This document shows, one piece after another, positions 10,205-20,356 of a stretch of 64,000 nucleotides of DNA (position 1 is its first letter; each line of letters begins with the position of its first letter). The position numbers and the translations under genes were made by a program. The stretch comes from Petrosia ficiformis. Its lineage: Eukaryota > Porifera > Demospongiae > Haplosclerida > Petrosiidae. The stretch spans positions 19,942,548-20,006,547 of the forward strand of contig OX345636.1 in NCBI GenBank assembly GCA_947044365.1, in the 5' to 3' direction. The notes under the pieces were generated by a model. That model made no database searches. It was not told where the DNA came from and worked only from the letters and a program-made list of their open reading frames with translations.

Positions 10205-10690
10205 TTAACCCTTAGAGGACTGAGCCTGTTTTTCAAAATTCTTCCCATTTCCGACACTGGCGACTCTATTGCATATAATGTGGCCACCGTTCACTTTCTC
10301 TACCCCAAACTTGGCTCCTTTTCCGACACGGAGTACCACTTCCACCAACTTGCTTACCGGGACTCGAAAGTCCCCAAGCGCTTCGTAGGATCAAATCAAA
10401 TGCAGTGCTCTCCCTCTTTTGACTGGAACTGGGGCTAACAAAATGACCCCACTGCATGTTGGCACCAGCTACACCCATGATTTCAGGTTTCACAGGAAGG
10501 AAAATGCCTCAGGTACCCACCAGAGTGCGTGGGCGGGGCGGCCAAAAAACCATCAACTTTTTTAGCCACGTTCATCAGCTTGTGCCTGACGCCAATTACA
10601 ACCATTTGGACAGCTTCGTGTAGCTAGGAACAGACGCCGAACCACGTAGGGGTGAAATGTCACATATATGTGACGACATCAGTCCTCTAA
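10205..10690 (+). mobile_element. TTAA-flanked MITE (piggyBac-like), copy 1
   Basis: TTAA at 10205-10208 is followed by CCCTTAGAGGACTGAGCC, and the far end reads CATCAGTCCTCTAA. Terminal sequence CCCTTAG...GGACTGA plus TTAA insertion is piggyBac-like. About 480 bp, no transposase. The right TTAA is not preserved; the next repeat abuts. It is inverted relative to the copy at 18733. Confidence 0.7.
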
Positions 10691-10835
10691 TGATGCAACT
10701 TCCTTAACTATGTATACAACGCATACTTGCGTAAGTGACACAAGAATAATATATATATATATATATATATAAGCATACATCGAACTCGTGTGAAAGCAAT
10801 AATAGAGATGGCCCTACGGGCCATAAAGTAAGTGA
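10691..10835 (+). mobile_element. GGCCCTACGGGCC MITE family, copy A
   Basis: Starts GATGCAACTTCCTTAACTATG, contains a (TA) tract, and ends at the palindrome ATGGCCCTACGGGCCAT. Related copies are at 19440-19595 (plus), 31915-32030 (plus, partial), 46185-46335 (minus) and 56024-56080 (minus, partial). Confidence 0.7.
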
Positions 10836-11375
10836 TATATACAATTTTGCGTCATTGGCCTGCTACGATTTGCCATAGCAATGTTTCAAATTTTCTTGCT
10901 CAATGCTCATTCAAGTGAGAAAGAAGGTTCGAAACGTTGCTATGTATAGCAATGACTCTTCATGTTGGAAGCAAGCATACGATAATGCACCCACAACAGT
11001 TTGCTGTGCATGGGTCGAATTCAGAGGAATTGGTCTTACCGGTCGACATTGAAAGAAGTTCTGACTGCACATACACAGCAGTTGTGGTAATGTTGACCTG
11101 TGAAACAGCTTAAAGAGAGATACCTAGCTGAATTTGGCTGTAGCAGGGGCTCAGTTGATAGAGCATCTGACTAGTAATCAGAAGCTTTCAAATCCCAGTT
11201 GGTCCAGATTTTTTTTCTGGATTTGTGTCTTTTTATTCCAATGACTCTTCTACATGTACAAGATGTATATACGACATATTTTACAAATACTCCACCATCA
11301 TCAATTATTTTGTTCCAGTCTAAAATAACTATAAACTTCACTCTTCATTCCTGGTTTGTAACCGCCCAGCATTAT

Positions 11376-11445
11376 CTTCATGCATTTTGTGTTGGTGGGG
11401 CATTTTGTATTTATTATAAAATGCCCCACCCACACAATGTTCATG
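11376..11445 (+). ncRNA. Strong hairpin, possible small-RNA precursor
   Basis: Arms 11383-11409 (GTGTTGGTGGGGCATTTTGTA core) and 11415-11439 (TATAAAATGCCCCACCCACAC) pair over about 24 bp with few mismatches and a loop of about 6 nt. This is a short fold-back of pre-miRNA size, but it could equally be a MITE centre. No expression evidence. Confidence 0.3.
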
Positions 11446-11699
11446 AGGCTAAATTACTTTGTGAAAGTAGTAAAGAAAACAAAATTATTTGGAAGACATC
11501 ACATGGGTTTGCATATTATCTCAAACTATCAAGGGGACTTTCCAATCCAAAATATAATAGTAATATAATAACAATAATTTCTAGGTTCTCCTCAGCGTGT
11601 TCCATTGCTATATTTTCACTATTCATCCATTTTGTACAATGAAAGAAAAAAAAAACACTAATGCTGTATTTCGAAATATCCTCACATTTCTTATATGTT

Positions 11700-13025
11700 A
11701 CTGCTAATGAATTTTTTCTTACTATAGGTGATCAATGTGCGTCAGAAACGACAGATCAAACTCATATTGATGCTCAAATTCATCAAATAATTGACATGGA
11801 AGATGTTAATGTTATTGCGGATTTATGTACCTTAAACACAGGAGTAACTTCTAAGTACTAAAAGATTATGCTTATGAATCTTCGTCGCCATTACGTCATC
11901 CATCTGGTTAGTATTATTTGTTTATTCAGATGGTGGCCCAGACCACAGGCTTACTTACGTTTCTGTTCAGCTGAGTCTTATTTGTCTGTTCTTGAAGTTA
12001 CATCTTGATTATCTATGTGCTGGTAGGACAGTACCCAACCACTGTTGGAAAAATCCGGTAGAGCGCATCATGTCTCTCTTAACTTTTGGGATTACAATGT
12101 GTTGCCTTAGCTCAAACCGAAATGCCTGAAGAAGTTGAAGTTCAAATAGCTAAGTGTCACAGCTAAGGAAATTGGCTGAAAAGAAACCTGGCATTGTAGT
12201 AGCTGTAAAAGATAGCTTATCTAGTGTGAAAGTATTACTTAGCAATATATTCTCTCGTTTGAAATAGAATGATAAATTCGTTTGTATGTTTAGTTCAGCA
12301 ACATCAGAAGATATAAGTGAATTTTGGAGTGGTATACTGGGAATTGATGCTACATTAAAAGAAGATGGCCGATATGTGTGCAATAACATAACAGACTATC
12401 CCAGTGTTTTGAATTTATTTCTCATTGTTGCCAGGTGGAGCACTGCACGTTTAGCATTTTAAAATGTAGCAAAAATGCCTGCAAGATATGTCCACATATA
12501 TTTAGCCTACTAAGGCACATACCACATCCTATTCCAAAGGAAGATGGACATTATCTTTCTTTCTCTGAGGCCTTTGATACTAATACAACAGGTGAACATT
12601 GCCCTTCTTTGAAGAAGCAGAAGCATTCATAAGATAAAAGTCTTCCTTTTTATGCTAGTCTTCAAAATGTTAAGAACTCACAAATTGTACAATGTGATAG
12701 TTGTGATATGTGGAGAGTTGTCTTTTCAAAGTACAAATTAAAGCCATCGCAAAGATCCTTGTTGCAACAATTATTGTTCAATTATTCTTGACTTACACTT
12801 GTGGTTCTCAATTGAAAGACCTTGACCTTCCAGAAGAGTTCAAAAATATGGAGATTTGGGTACATAATTGCCAAGATTCCATCAAGAAATTGTATTATTC
12901 AGCCAAGTATGAGCCAATAGCCAATATGTGTGTATTGTGCAGAAAATGAACCATGGACAATTCCCGATCAATATCCTCAATGTCAAGAATGTTGTAGCTT
13001 ACCACCAATCCAGAAATGATTAATT
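11700..13025 (+). pseudogene. Decayed Cys-rich repeat-element gene
   Basis: Coding pieces in several frames make one degenerate gene. After a CTATAG acceptor at ~11727, DQCASETTDQTHIDAQIHQI runs to a stop at ~11860. Then come RTVPNHCWKNPVERIMSLL (12030-12095), KDSLSSVKVLLSNIFSRL (12208-12265), RHIPHPIPKEDGHYLSFSEA (12500-12575), NSQIVQCDSCDMWRVVFSKY (12675-12740), CGSQLKDLDLPEEFK (12800-12850) and KLYYSAKYEPI (12890-12920). The last pieces carry paired Cys (CDSCDMW, a later CVYC, CQECC), as in a treble-clef zinc domain. I recall this order from a high-copy gene family in sponge assemblies, probably transposon-borne; no catalytic domain is identified. At least four stops or frameshifts mean it is dead. 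Confidence 0.55.
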
Positions 13026-14160
13026 AAATATGTACTGTGTATTGAATTTTTGTCAGTATTTTCGAAGTAAAATAATTGGATTTAGGGCATTATTTTTTCT
13101 ATAACAAAATTAAAAAAAAAATTAAGGTTGTAGTCTTTTCAGTGGGTGGATGCTACTCCAATCAGTTTTTTTTGTTTTGCAAGCTTCTTGCTGCATTCAA
13201 TGTGGTTCCAATCTGTATCTGTTGGAAGCCACACCCACCCAGGGGTGTAATTACGGGGCCTAAATGTTTTCACTGATAGTTTATTTTCAGAAACAACCGT
13301 ATATACACACACAAGGGGTGGTGGGTGTTAAACTCTGGCAGGGTAACTGTAGTTGCTCTCTTGAGAAAGATCGGAGTTTGATAGTGCCTAGAAAGGTAAA
13401 TTTTATGGTTTCACTCAAAAGCTACAGAATTCAGCTTTCTTCAGCCTCTTGTAACTATAAAAGTAAAATGAATTGTCAGAAAACAGCTCTGTTTTCTCAA
13501 AATGCATTGTTGCCATGTTTAATGGGCGTGGCTTTCATGGTTTTGTACTTGCTACATTCCTCACTTTCAGGATGATAAAGAAGTCATTAGATGATATAAG
13601 GGTTGGTATTACACCAGGAACAGATTGTAGTCGCATCCGCTCACTCCCTAACCCCGCCCCTGTAATGAGAAACATTAACAATGAGGGCGTGGCTTAATAT
13701 GGAATTTGATTTGTGGGTGTGGTCTTCACAGTTACCTTGTAAGGATATTCTGCATCTACAGTTGAGTACTTGGAACTGTTAAATCTGAAGAGGGACTTGA
13801 TACCTTTGATGTGACATAAAATAATCTCTCGGAACACATTCAATACAACAGGTAATACTTATACTATAAGTAAGGAATGTTAAAAAAAAGCATTTTAGAA
13901 AATGAAATAGAATATGTTCATATCAAAACACAATTGAGTTGGTGCCATATGTAGCAAACCAAGCCTTGGACACTTTTTATATCAGTAACCCTGTAGTTTG
14001 TATTTTACTGAGCTACTTGTGTAGGGTTATATGGAATTGGTTACATTGTTATGGTGAAACCAACCTTGTTTCTGTGCTTTTTGATATCAACATGATTGTG
14101 CTACTATGAATTCATTTTAAAAACTGATTTAAAAAAATTTTTTTATTTATTTTTTACAAT
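13026..14160. other. No gene seen
   Basis: Several GC-rich islets (CACACCCACCCAGGGGTG, CCTAACCCCGCCCC, GGGCGTGGCTT) sit in otherwise AT-rich DNA. Short open frames overlap each other and match nothing. Probably old non-autonomous repeats. Confidence 0.45.
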
Positions 14161-14162
14161 GA

Positions 14163-14240
14163 TGAGTACTCTCTATGTAGGGATGGCTTGGAATGCATTT
14201 CAATTGCAAGCCAATGGTAAATCCAGGGCTCTGGATATAA
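14163..14240 (+). repeat. AGTACTCTCT dispersed repeat, copy 2
   Basis: GAGTACTCTCTATGTAGGG followed by ATGGCTTGGAATGCATTTC and AATTGCAAGCC, same orientation as the copy at 2757. Confidence 0.6.
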
Positions 14241-15360
14241 GTCTAAATACACGCATATCTTTGAACAATGAATGTTTTTATGACTACCAAGACTTTCTAG
14301 ATCTTTGTTGAAGTAGAGAACTGGTGAGTGGCAAAGCTGGCTGAATGTTCATCATATCCTGATTCTTTTCCAGACAAATCCTTTTTTGTTTGTTGAATGA
14401 TCATGATTATTTTAGCAATATTCCAGTCGCATTCATAGTGAAATTCTGGTCTATAAGTGTTGATATGATATCTTCAGGTACTACAAACAAAGAGCAATTT
14501 AACCACTGCAGAAATTTGATATACCATAAGTGTATTCATTAATCGAGCAATAGAAATCGAATTACGCAGTGCATCTATGACTTCAGATCATGGAATCATT
14601 AATTCAAGTCACGATAATATTCACAGTCTCTCTCAGACAGGAAAGTGCTGGTTGGAATCATAAGCGTAGAAATAACTGTTGTAAGCAATATTAATTGTTA
14701 GTAACGATTATAACTGATAACAAAATAGTTATATAAACACTGGAATGACAAATGGATTGATACACTGATGCTACTTGTGGGACTAAAGACACTGCTGTAG
14801 AATATAGTTTGTAAACAAAAGAGAATAATCATAAAAATGACTGACGTTTGTTGCTGAATGAGCCTCATAATTATGCCTATATCTGTATGCTAATGTGTTA
14901 ATACAACTATGGTTGTATGATTTCATAATTATGAAGGAAGTGCTGAGAAAGCATTGATTCTTTCAAGTAGACAGAGGAACATGTAGAACATGTGTAAGGA
15001 GTCTTGAAATAGGCTTGTTGGGATACGGATGATGGCAAAGAGGAATTTAGAGAGTGCTGAGTTTGAGGGAGATGAGGTAGGTAACTAATTCATACATGGC
15101 AAAAAAAAGCTAAAATAACTATTTAATTTTAGTGGTTGGTACAGTTGCAAGGCCACAGATACTTGATACTAATTATATTGAATCACTTACAGTTTTAGTG
15201 TGCTGTCTACTCATATTTCATTTAGTATAATTTGTACTAAAGTACATGTACTGTAAATCCTTGAGGTTATGGTATACAGATTGTTATTAATTATTAATGA
15301 GATACTTTTTTTCCATGGTATCATAAGCTGTAGTTTTTTTTATAAAACTGTACAACAAAC
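14241..15360. other. No gene seen
   Basis: AT-rich, no splice-bounded coding exon recognised. A trace of the GGTTAGTACAG repeat lies at 15125-15150. Confidence 0.4.
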
Positions 15361-15368
15361 ACAAAAGT

Positions 15369-15539
15369 TTACTGTAAAAAGTCATGATTTCTTCGGCACT
15401 TGTTTCTTGCTGCCTTATACTGAGCCACTGAGGTCCATCTCTCATCTGGCAGATCTGCGTCAAATCTAGCCACCAAAAGTGCTTCTGCTCTTGACCTCTC
15501 CCCATTACTGACTACTTTTGGACTTACTTGAGGGTGACT
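15369..15539 (-). CDS. Hypothetical ORF/exon, SRAEALLVARFD type
   Basis: Minus-strand frame open from a TAG near 15540 to TAA at 15369. It encodes PQVSPKVVSNGERSRAEALL, then VARFDADLPDERWTSVAQYK and ARNKCRRNHDFLQ. The composition is coding-like and the pattern DERWTS-x-x-x-YKxARNxCRR looks like a helical DNA- or RNA-binding segment. There is no initiator Met in frame, so it is an exon or the tail of an element. Family not recognised. Confidence 0.4.
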   Translation of the reverse strand, partial: SHPQVSPKVVSNGERSRAEALLVARFDADLPDERWTSVAQYKAARNKCRRNHDFLQ

Positions 15540-15879
15540 CTAAAAGATTTTAGCTTTCTGAGCCATAGAACTGGAGATATAAAGTCACTTGTCTCTTGCA
15601 GACACCATTTTTACGCATTCCATGACCACAAAAAGCTTTGTTTCTAGCTTATCTTTCTTTGTTACTGCAAAAACTGTTCAAGCCGCTCTGGCCACACCTG
15701 ACTATACTTAGATAACACAACATACGGCAGGAATTCTGGTAACCAGGGGACGCCAAAACAAATAGCATGCACTTCCAATTTTGATATGTAGTCAGCTGTA
15801 GGTGATTTACCCGCGCATTACATGCAAATTAGGTGGGCAAAACACTATATTGTAACCTTAAATAGAAGCTGCATTTGCC

Positions 15880-16248
15880 TGTCTTAAATAAATGCGGGGG
15901 TTTCTTCAACATTCTTTAATAGACCTGGTCTCAAATTGAAGCCTGGGCGTGGTTAAGAAGGTAACACGTGATCTGTGAATTTTCTTTCAAACACTCACCT
16001 TGCTGCTTTCCTGTAGCTAACAAAACATGTTTTTGGTATCAATGGCTTTCTTAGAATGTCTTCTGTCTAACTAAATAAGTTAAAAGTCACTGTTGTTTAA
16101 ACTGCAGACATTATACGGGCTAGTATAAAAGTGAGTGTTGCCCGTGGAACTACTTTTTTTCAAGCACTCACCTTGGTGTCAGCGAAGCATAAAATTTACA
16201 TCAATGGCTTTCTTAAGAACTTTTCTTTCCAGTAGATTAAGTTGGAAT
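15880..16248. repeat. Degenerate direct repeat (~174 bp period)
   Basis: CACTCACCTTGCTG...ATCAATGGCTTTCTTAGAA (15993-16060) recurs as CACTCACCTTGGTG...ATCAATGGCTTTCTTAAGAA (16165-16220). Flanked by GC-rich islets (GCGGGGG, GGGCGTGG) that recur near 16460, 16615 and 16690. Confidence 0.6.
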
Positions 16249-16563
16249 TAGTGTTGTACCGATTCATGAATTTGCCAATATTCAGATACACAGATATTTA
16301 TTTCCAAATACTGCAGATACAGAAGCCGATACAGATGTTTTTTATATAATTATAATCAAACAAAGATTAATGAATCAACAAGTGAAAATGAAGATATAAT
16401 AAGTGATTTGGTTTTACAAAATGTGAGAGTTATAAAGGTAACAAGAAGTACTTATTAAACACCCCGCCCAACATTTGTTGGTAATTAACTTTAATTTTGA
16501 GGGTTAAAATCGGATAATTAAAAGCTGATACCGATTATATATTGGCTTATCGGTGCAACACTA
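16249..16563. mobile_element. hAT-type MITE with perfect 8-bp TSD
   Basis: Ends TAGTGTTGTACCGAT and ATCGGTGCAACACTA are inverted repeats. The target duplication GTTGGAAT is perfect on both sides (16241-16248 and 16564-16571). The terminus and 8-bp duplication are typical of hAT elements. 315 bp, no coding capacity. A related left end is at 18483. Confidence 0.9.
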
Positions 16564-16571
16564 GTTGGAAT

Positions 16572-17555
16572 CTTCAGTATTATACTATAAACATGAGAGT
16601 TATATATTAAGCGCTCCGCCCACACATATGTTTGGTGTAATTAAATTTAGGCTAATAAACAAGAACGCCCATATTAATCATAGACTCTAAAGGGTTAATA
16701 AACGCCAGTCTCCAGTAAACGCTTGTCTTAAATAGACGCCTACTTGAGTAATGAATAAAATGGAAGTTCTTCAGGACATCTCTCTATAGCACTTTCTCAT
16801 CATAAGCTTCATTAATTCTTGTGCTCTCCAGTCGTAATTCTCTGTGATGTTCATTGATTTGCCTCCTCTCTATCTATTTCATGATTGCATTCTTCATCTC
16901 CTTTTTCCAGTGGTTTAGCTAGAGTAGTAAGCATGGTAGGGCACACACTGGTGTATATTACACACTGAACATTTTGCAACATAATTATTTAATTACTTGT
17001 AAAGGGTGTAGTCAATTATTACGCTTTTAAATAATAATTTGTGCTACACATTATCATTATGATTAACGTTAACTGTGAAAACAATTAATGGGTCATGACA
17101 TACCACATTATAACAGTGACATGAGACTAATTAGCTTAGAGGCACAATTGGTAGGGCACAGTCAGATGTTGGGAGGTACACATGCCCCAGTGTACCCCCC
17201 CCTTTGGCTATACCGGTGGCTTTTTCTCTTTCCATCTGCTTCTGCATAGACTATTCTTTGACAGTCCGAATAGCCAAGACACCCACCTGTGTATATAACT
17301 GGTTTACAGGGTGTAAGTAGCATTCCTGAAGTGTGACGAGTAGGCGTGTTATATTCAATATATTTCCCAAAAGACAAAACCTTCTGTTGCTTCTCCTACC
17401 TTTTTGTCTTCACTTTGGAGAAGGTGAGGGTTGTTTTCTTGTGTCTGTGTCAACAGCAAGTTTTATATCTGACCACAGGGTGCTATATCTGATTTATAAA
17501 CCTGTAGGTTACTTTAATGTTTTGCCTTATTGGAATATACATATATAATTATTAA
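16572..17555. other. No gene seen; repeat-like islets
   Basis: GCGCTCCGCCCACACATATG and ATAAACGCCAGTCTCCAGTA-type islets in AT-rich DNA. The minus frame at 17162-17377 is rich in Gly, Tyr and Arg but has no motif I recognise. It overlaps a plus-strand frame, so neither is called. Confidence 0.4.
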
Positions 17556-17559
17556 ATTG

Positions 17560-17730
17560 TTAAAATAACCAATTTATTGGTTAGTACAATTGCAAGGAAC
17601 AGCATAAATTTCAATCTAATTCGTCATACAGCTATAGTTCATGATGTTACCATGACATTATGTTTACTGAGTATCACCATGCGCACATAAATTATGTGTT
17701 TGCAGGTTTTCAAACCTTTTTGTTGGCTAG
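17560..17730 (+). repeat. Dispersed repeat, second copy of 2500-2700
   Basis: AACCAATTTATTGGTTAGTACA then TTGCAAGGAAC, with GGTTTTCAAACC further on. About 75 percent similar to the copy at 2500 by eye. Confidence 0.55.
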
Positions 17731-18480
17731 AACTGCCAGATACAATCATTTTAAGTGGTTGTTGGTATGAAATATGAGTATGACAGCATCCTAAAATTAT
17801 AGTGCTTCAACTAATTGCTTATAATCACCCTCACTGTGAAGCATAAGCGGAAGGGTATGGCAATCATATCGTGTGTCTGTCTGTCTGTCTGTTCACAATT
17901 TTCTGGGAGAACTAGGAGCACTGACGGCTTGAACAAGCTACTGGCAGATTTTCAAATTATGCAAGGAACAAAAATAACGCTAAATTGCTATAAAGTGATG
18001 ACAGTATATGTCACTCTGGGTTACTGTTTCCAGGCTTGAGAAGACTCCTGGGGACAACTAGACTCATCTAAACATAACTACTACTGCATCATGGCTATCG
18101 CTAGCAAGGTACTGCATGAAATCAAACACAATTGAGGCTACAACCTTAAGGACTAACTCCAAGCATTCTTGCCAAGAAAGTTACTTCTAAGGACTTCTTT
18201 TTGTTGAACGTTTCACAAAGGACCTTTCTTTCTTTTTTGAGATAAAGCAGATACTAAAATGTAAGATGAGATGAAATACACATATTTTCATGTACTTTTT
18301 GTATTTACAATAGATGAGTTCAGTTAATAACATCCTTGACTTTTATACCTTTTGTATCATTAAACAATCTGAAGTTAACAATTATATTACTCAATGAGCA
18401 GTGATATATACATAATATATAATTATAATCTTTTGGTGTATTATGTTTATTGTATTAAAATTATTAAAGTACTGCAGTGT
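17731..18480. other. No gene seen
   Basis: A (TGTC)n run at ~17873-17890 and AT-rich spacer. No coding exon recognised. Confidence 0.4.
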
Positions 18481-18482
18481 AT

Positions 18483-18560
18483 TAGTGTTGCACCGATAAG
18501 GATTTTAACCGATTTACCGATAACCGATATTATAGAACAGATAGTGGCCAATATCGATAA
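18483..18560 (+). mobile_element. Left end of a hAT MITE (solo)
   Basis: TAGTGTTGCACCGATAAGG matches the terminus of the element at 16249, followed by repeated ACCGAT/CGATAT steps. No matching right end before 18730. Confidence 0.6.
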
Positions 18561-18732
18561 CCAATCCGATATTAGAATGAAGTTCCAAAATATTTTTCTA
18601 CTCCCAGAAGTTAATTATATTCAATATCTGACTAAAATTTGAAAGCATAATATCAATATATGTATATACATACCACCAACACAACAAAGTTAAAATTATG
18701 CAAAGTTTTAGTAATAAATGTTAGAAAAAGTT

Positions 18733-19303
18733 TTAACCCTTAGAGGACTGATGTCACATATATTGACATTTCACCCCTACGTGGTTCGCCGTCAGTTCCT
18801 AGCTACACAAAGCTGTCCAAATGGTTGTAATTGGCGTCAGGCACAAGCTGATGAACGTGGCTAAAAAAAGTTGATGGTTTTTTGGCCGCCCTTTGGCCTA
18901 AATAACAATTATGGGGGGAATTTTAAAGGGGGGTGTCCCCCCGTTAATGCGGGGGTTCGAAGGGGGTGCTGCTGACGAATTTAGCATTTTTTACCCCGCC
19001 CACGCACTCTGGTGGGTACCTGAGGCATTGTGGATGTAGCTGGTGCAAACATGCAGTGGGGTCATTTTGTTAGTCCCAGTTCCAGTCAAAAGAGGGAGAG
19101 CACTGCATTTGATTTGATCCTACGAAGCGTTTGGGGACTTTCGAGTCCCGGTAAGCAAGTTGGTGGAAGTGGTACTCCATGTCGGAAAAGGAGCCAAGTT
19201 TGGGGTAGAGAAAGTGAACGGTGGCCACATTATATGCAATAGAGTTGCCAGTGTCGGAAATGGGAAGAATTTTGAAAAACAGGCTCAGTCCTCTAAGGAT
19301 TAA
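18733..19303 (-). mobile_element. TTAA-flanked MITE (piggyBac-like), copy 2
   Basis: TTAA (18733-18736), CCCTTAGAGGACTGATG at one end and CAGTCCTCTAAGGA at the other, then TTAA (19300-19303). 563 bp between the target duplications. It is the reverse complement of the copy at 10205 and carries about 110 bp extra (18895-19010) with a GGGGGGTGTCCCCCC palindrome. Confidence 0.85.
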
Positions 19304-19439
19304 TAATTAAAGTTTGAAGTTATTTTTGATAAATAAGAGCATTTCTGCCCTTTCAGGAGCTAGCTACCCAACATCATCTACAATAGAGAAGGGATGACAG
19401 TCTAATGCAATCATTTCACCAATCTTTCTATGGATGTTT

Positions 19440-19600
19440 CTAGCTTGCACCACGCCCATTAATTGACCGAGCCCCTGGGAATGACGCAACTTTCTTGACT
19501 ACGTGTACAACGCAAAGTTGTGCATGTGACACAAGTTTATATGGATTCAACCCTGTAGAAAGCAATTATAGGGATGGCCCTACGGGCCATAAAAATTCAT
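19440..19600 (+). mobile_element. GGCCCTACGGGCC MITE family, copy B
   Basis: GCACCACGCCCATTAATTGA, then GACGCAACTTTCTTGACTAC, ending at GGATGGCCCTACGGGCCAT. The start shares the sequence found at 31920. Confidence 0.7.
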
Positions 19601-19667
19601 TCAGTATGAACAGATTTCTTTATATTTTAAAAGGAATCAACTGTCATTGTTCCAATTGAACATTCAT

Positions 19668-20003
19668 TTATTCCTCCGAGAAATCCTGTAGACAATTTAT
19701 CATGAGAGCTTCAACTGACGAACTTGTATTGTTAGTCATCAACAACTTGCTAACGTTCCCGTGCTGCTCTAAAGAAATGTTTTCATAAGTGTGAAGGGCT
19801 TCTAAACATCTATGGCCTGTGACATTCATAGACCAGGGCGTATTTCTCTGAGTATTCATAGGAACATATCCTTTAGTAATCATGTCGATTTCTTCCTGAC
19901 GACTCGACACCTTGAAGCGATTGTTTGGAGCTAGCTTCTTCTTTTTCTTCACTTTAGAATCGTCTAAATCAGGATCAATATTTTCCTTGCTTCTTTTTGC
20001 CAT
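19668..20003 (-). CDS. Crypton-like (DUF3504) N-terminal ORF, truncated
   Basis: An ATG at 20003 opens a 111-codon frame. A basic start (MAKRSKENIDP, then KVKKKKKLAPN) leads into NRFKVSSRQEEIDMITKGYV, PMNTQRNTPWSMNV and a tail ending INCLQDFSEE. The RFK...KGYxPxNTxxxTxWxxxVF layout and the CLQxFxxE helix match the N-terminal region of proteins with a Crypton-derived tyrosine recombinase fold (ZMYM2-4, QRICH1, KCTD1 family). Such ORFs are abundant in invertebrate genomes. The catalytic domain is missing because TAA follows at 19668. It could be a truncated copy or a first exon; no donor is obvious. Confidence 0.45.
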   Translation of the reverse strand: MAKRSKENIDPDLDDSKVKKKKKLAPNNRFKVSSRQEEIDMITKGYVPMNTQRNTPWSMNVTGHRCLEALHTYENISLEQHGNVSKLLMTNNTSSSVEALMINCLQDFSEE

Positions 20004-20097
20004 TTTACAGTCCCTGCTACAATGACATCAATCGTTGCTAAGCAATATGAACTGCGTCAATGGACAACCTTTGATCTCTATGGCTCCCTTAAAATAA

Positions 20098-20215
20098 ACC
20101 AGTTATAACATGCCTTCATGGGTGTTATTGATACACACTCAATAATATTCATAATTATGAATATAATTGAGTGTGTATACACGATAATGCCCTGGAAGGG
20201 GTGTTATAACTATTA
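20098..20215. repeat. Fold-back element upstream of the giant ankyrin gene
   Basis: Imperfect palindrome: AGTTATAACATGCCTTCATG through ACACACTCAAT to a CATAATTATG centre, then back to GGGGTGTTATAACT. Arms about 55 bp. Confidence 0.8.
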
Positions 20216-20236
20216 CATATTATAGTAGAGATTTTA

Positions 20237-20325
20237 ATACATCACTTGCAATTGAACTGTATGGGCGGCAATTTTTTCCAAGCCATCAGAGTACTACTGT
20301 ACTCTCTGATTAACTTAGATATGAC
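20237..20325 (-). repeat. AGTACTCTCT dispersed repeat, copy 3 (inverted)
   Basis: Reverse complement reads AGAGAGTACAGTAGTACTCT, then GATGGCTTGGAAAAAATTG and TTCAATTGCAAGTGATG, as at 2757. It ends about 30 bp before the ORF at 20357, so the gene's immediate promoter or leader lies in repeat DNA. Confidence 0.7.
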
Positions 20326-20356
20326 GAAGTTATTTTATTCTTTCCTGTAGTGAATC

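Noticed and set aside
10266..10493. Open frame shared by both TTAA MITEs (MQWGHFVSPSSSQKREST...), also at 19030-19242
   Set aside because: Identity follows from the two copies being recent duplicates. There is no start context, domain or similarity to a transposase.
11116..11200. tRNA-like segment: GGGGCTCAGTTGATAGAGC followed by TCTGACTAGTAATCAGA and TTCAAATCCC
   Set aside because: A D-arm-like and an anticodon-arm-like stem (AGT, Thr) are visible, but the T-stem does not pair and no acceptor stem closes. Treated as a tRNA-derived relic, not a gene.
11199..11642. Hydrophobic plus-strand frame of 147 codons
   Set aside because: It reads through the GGTGGGGCATTTT hairpin and AT-rich DNA. No conserved motif, and an overlapping frame is equally open.
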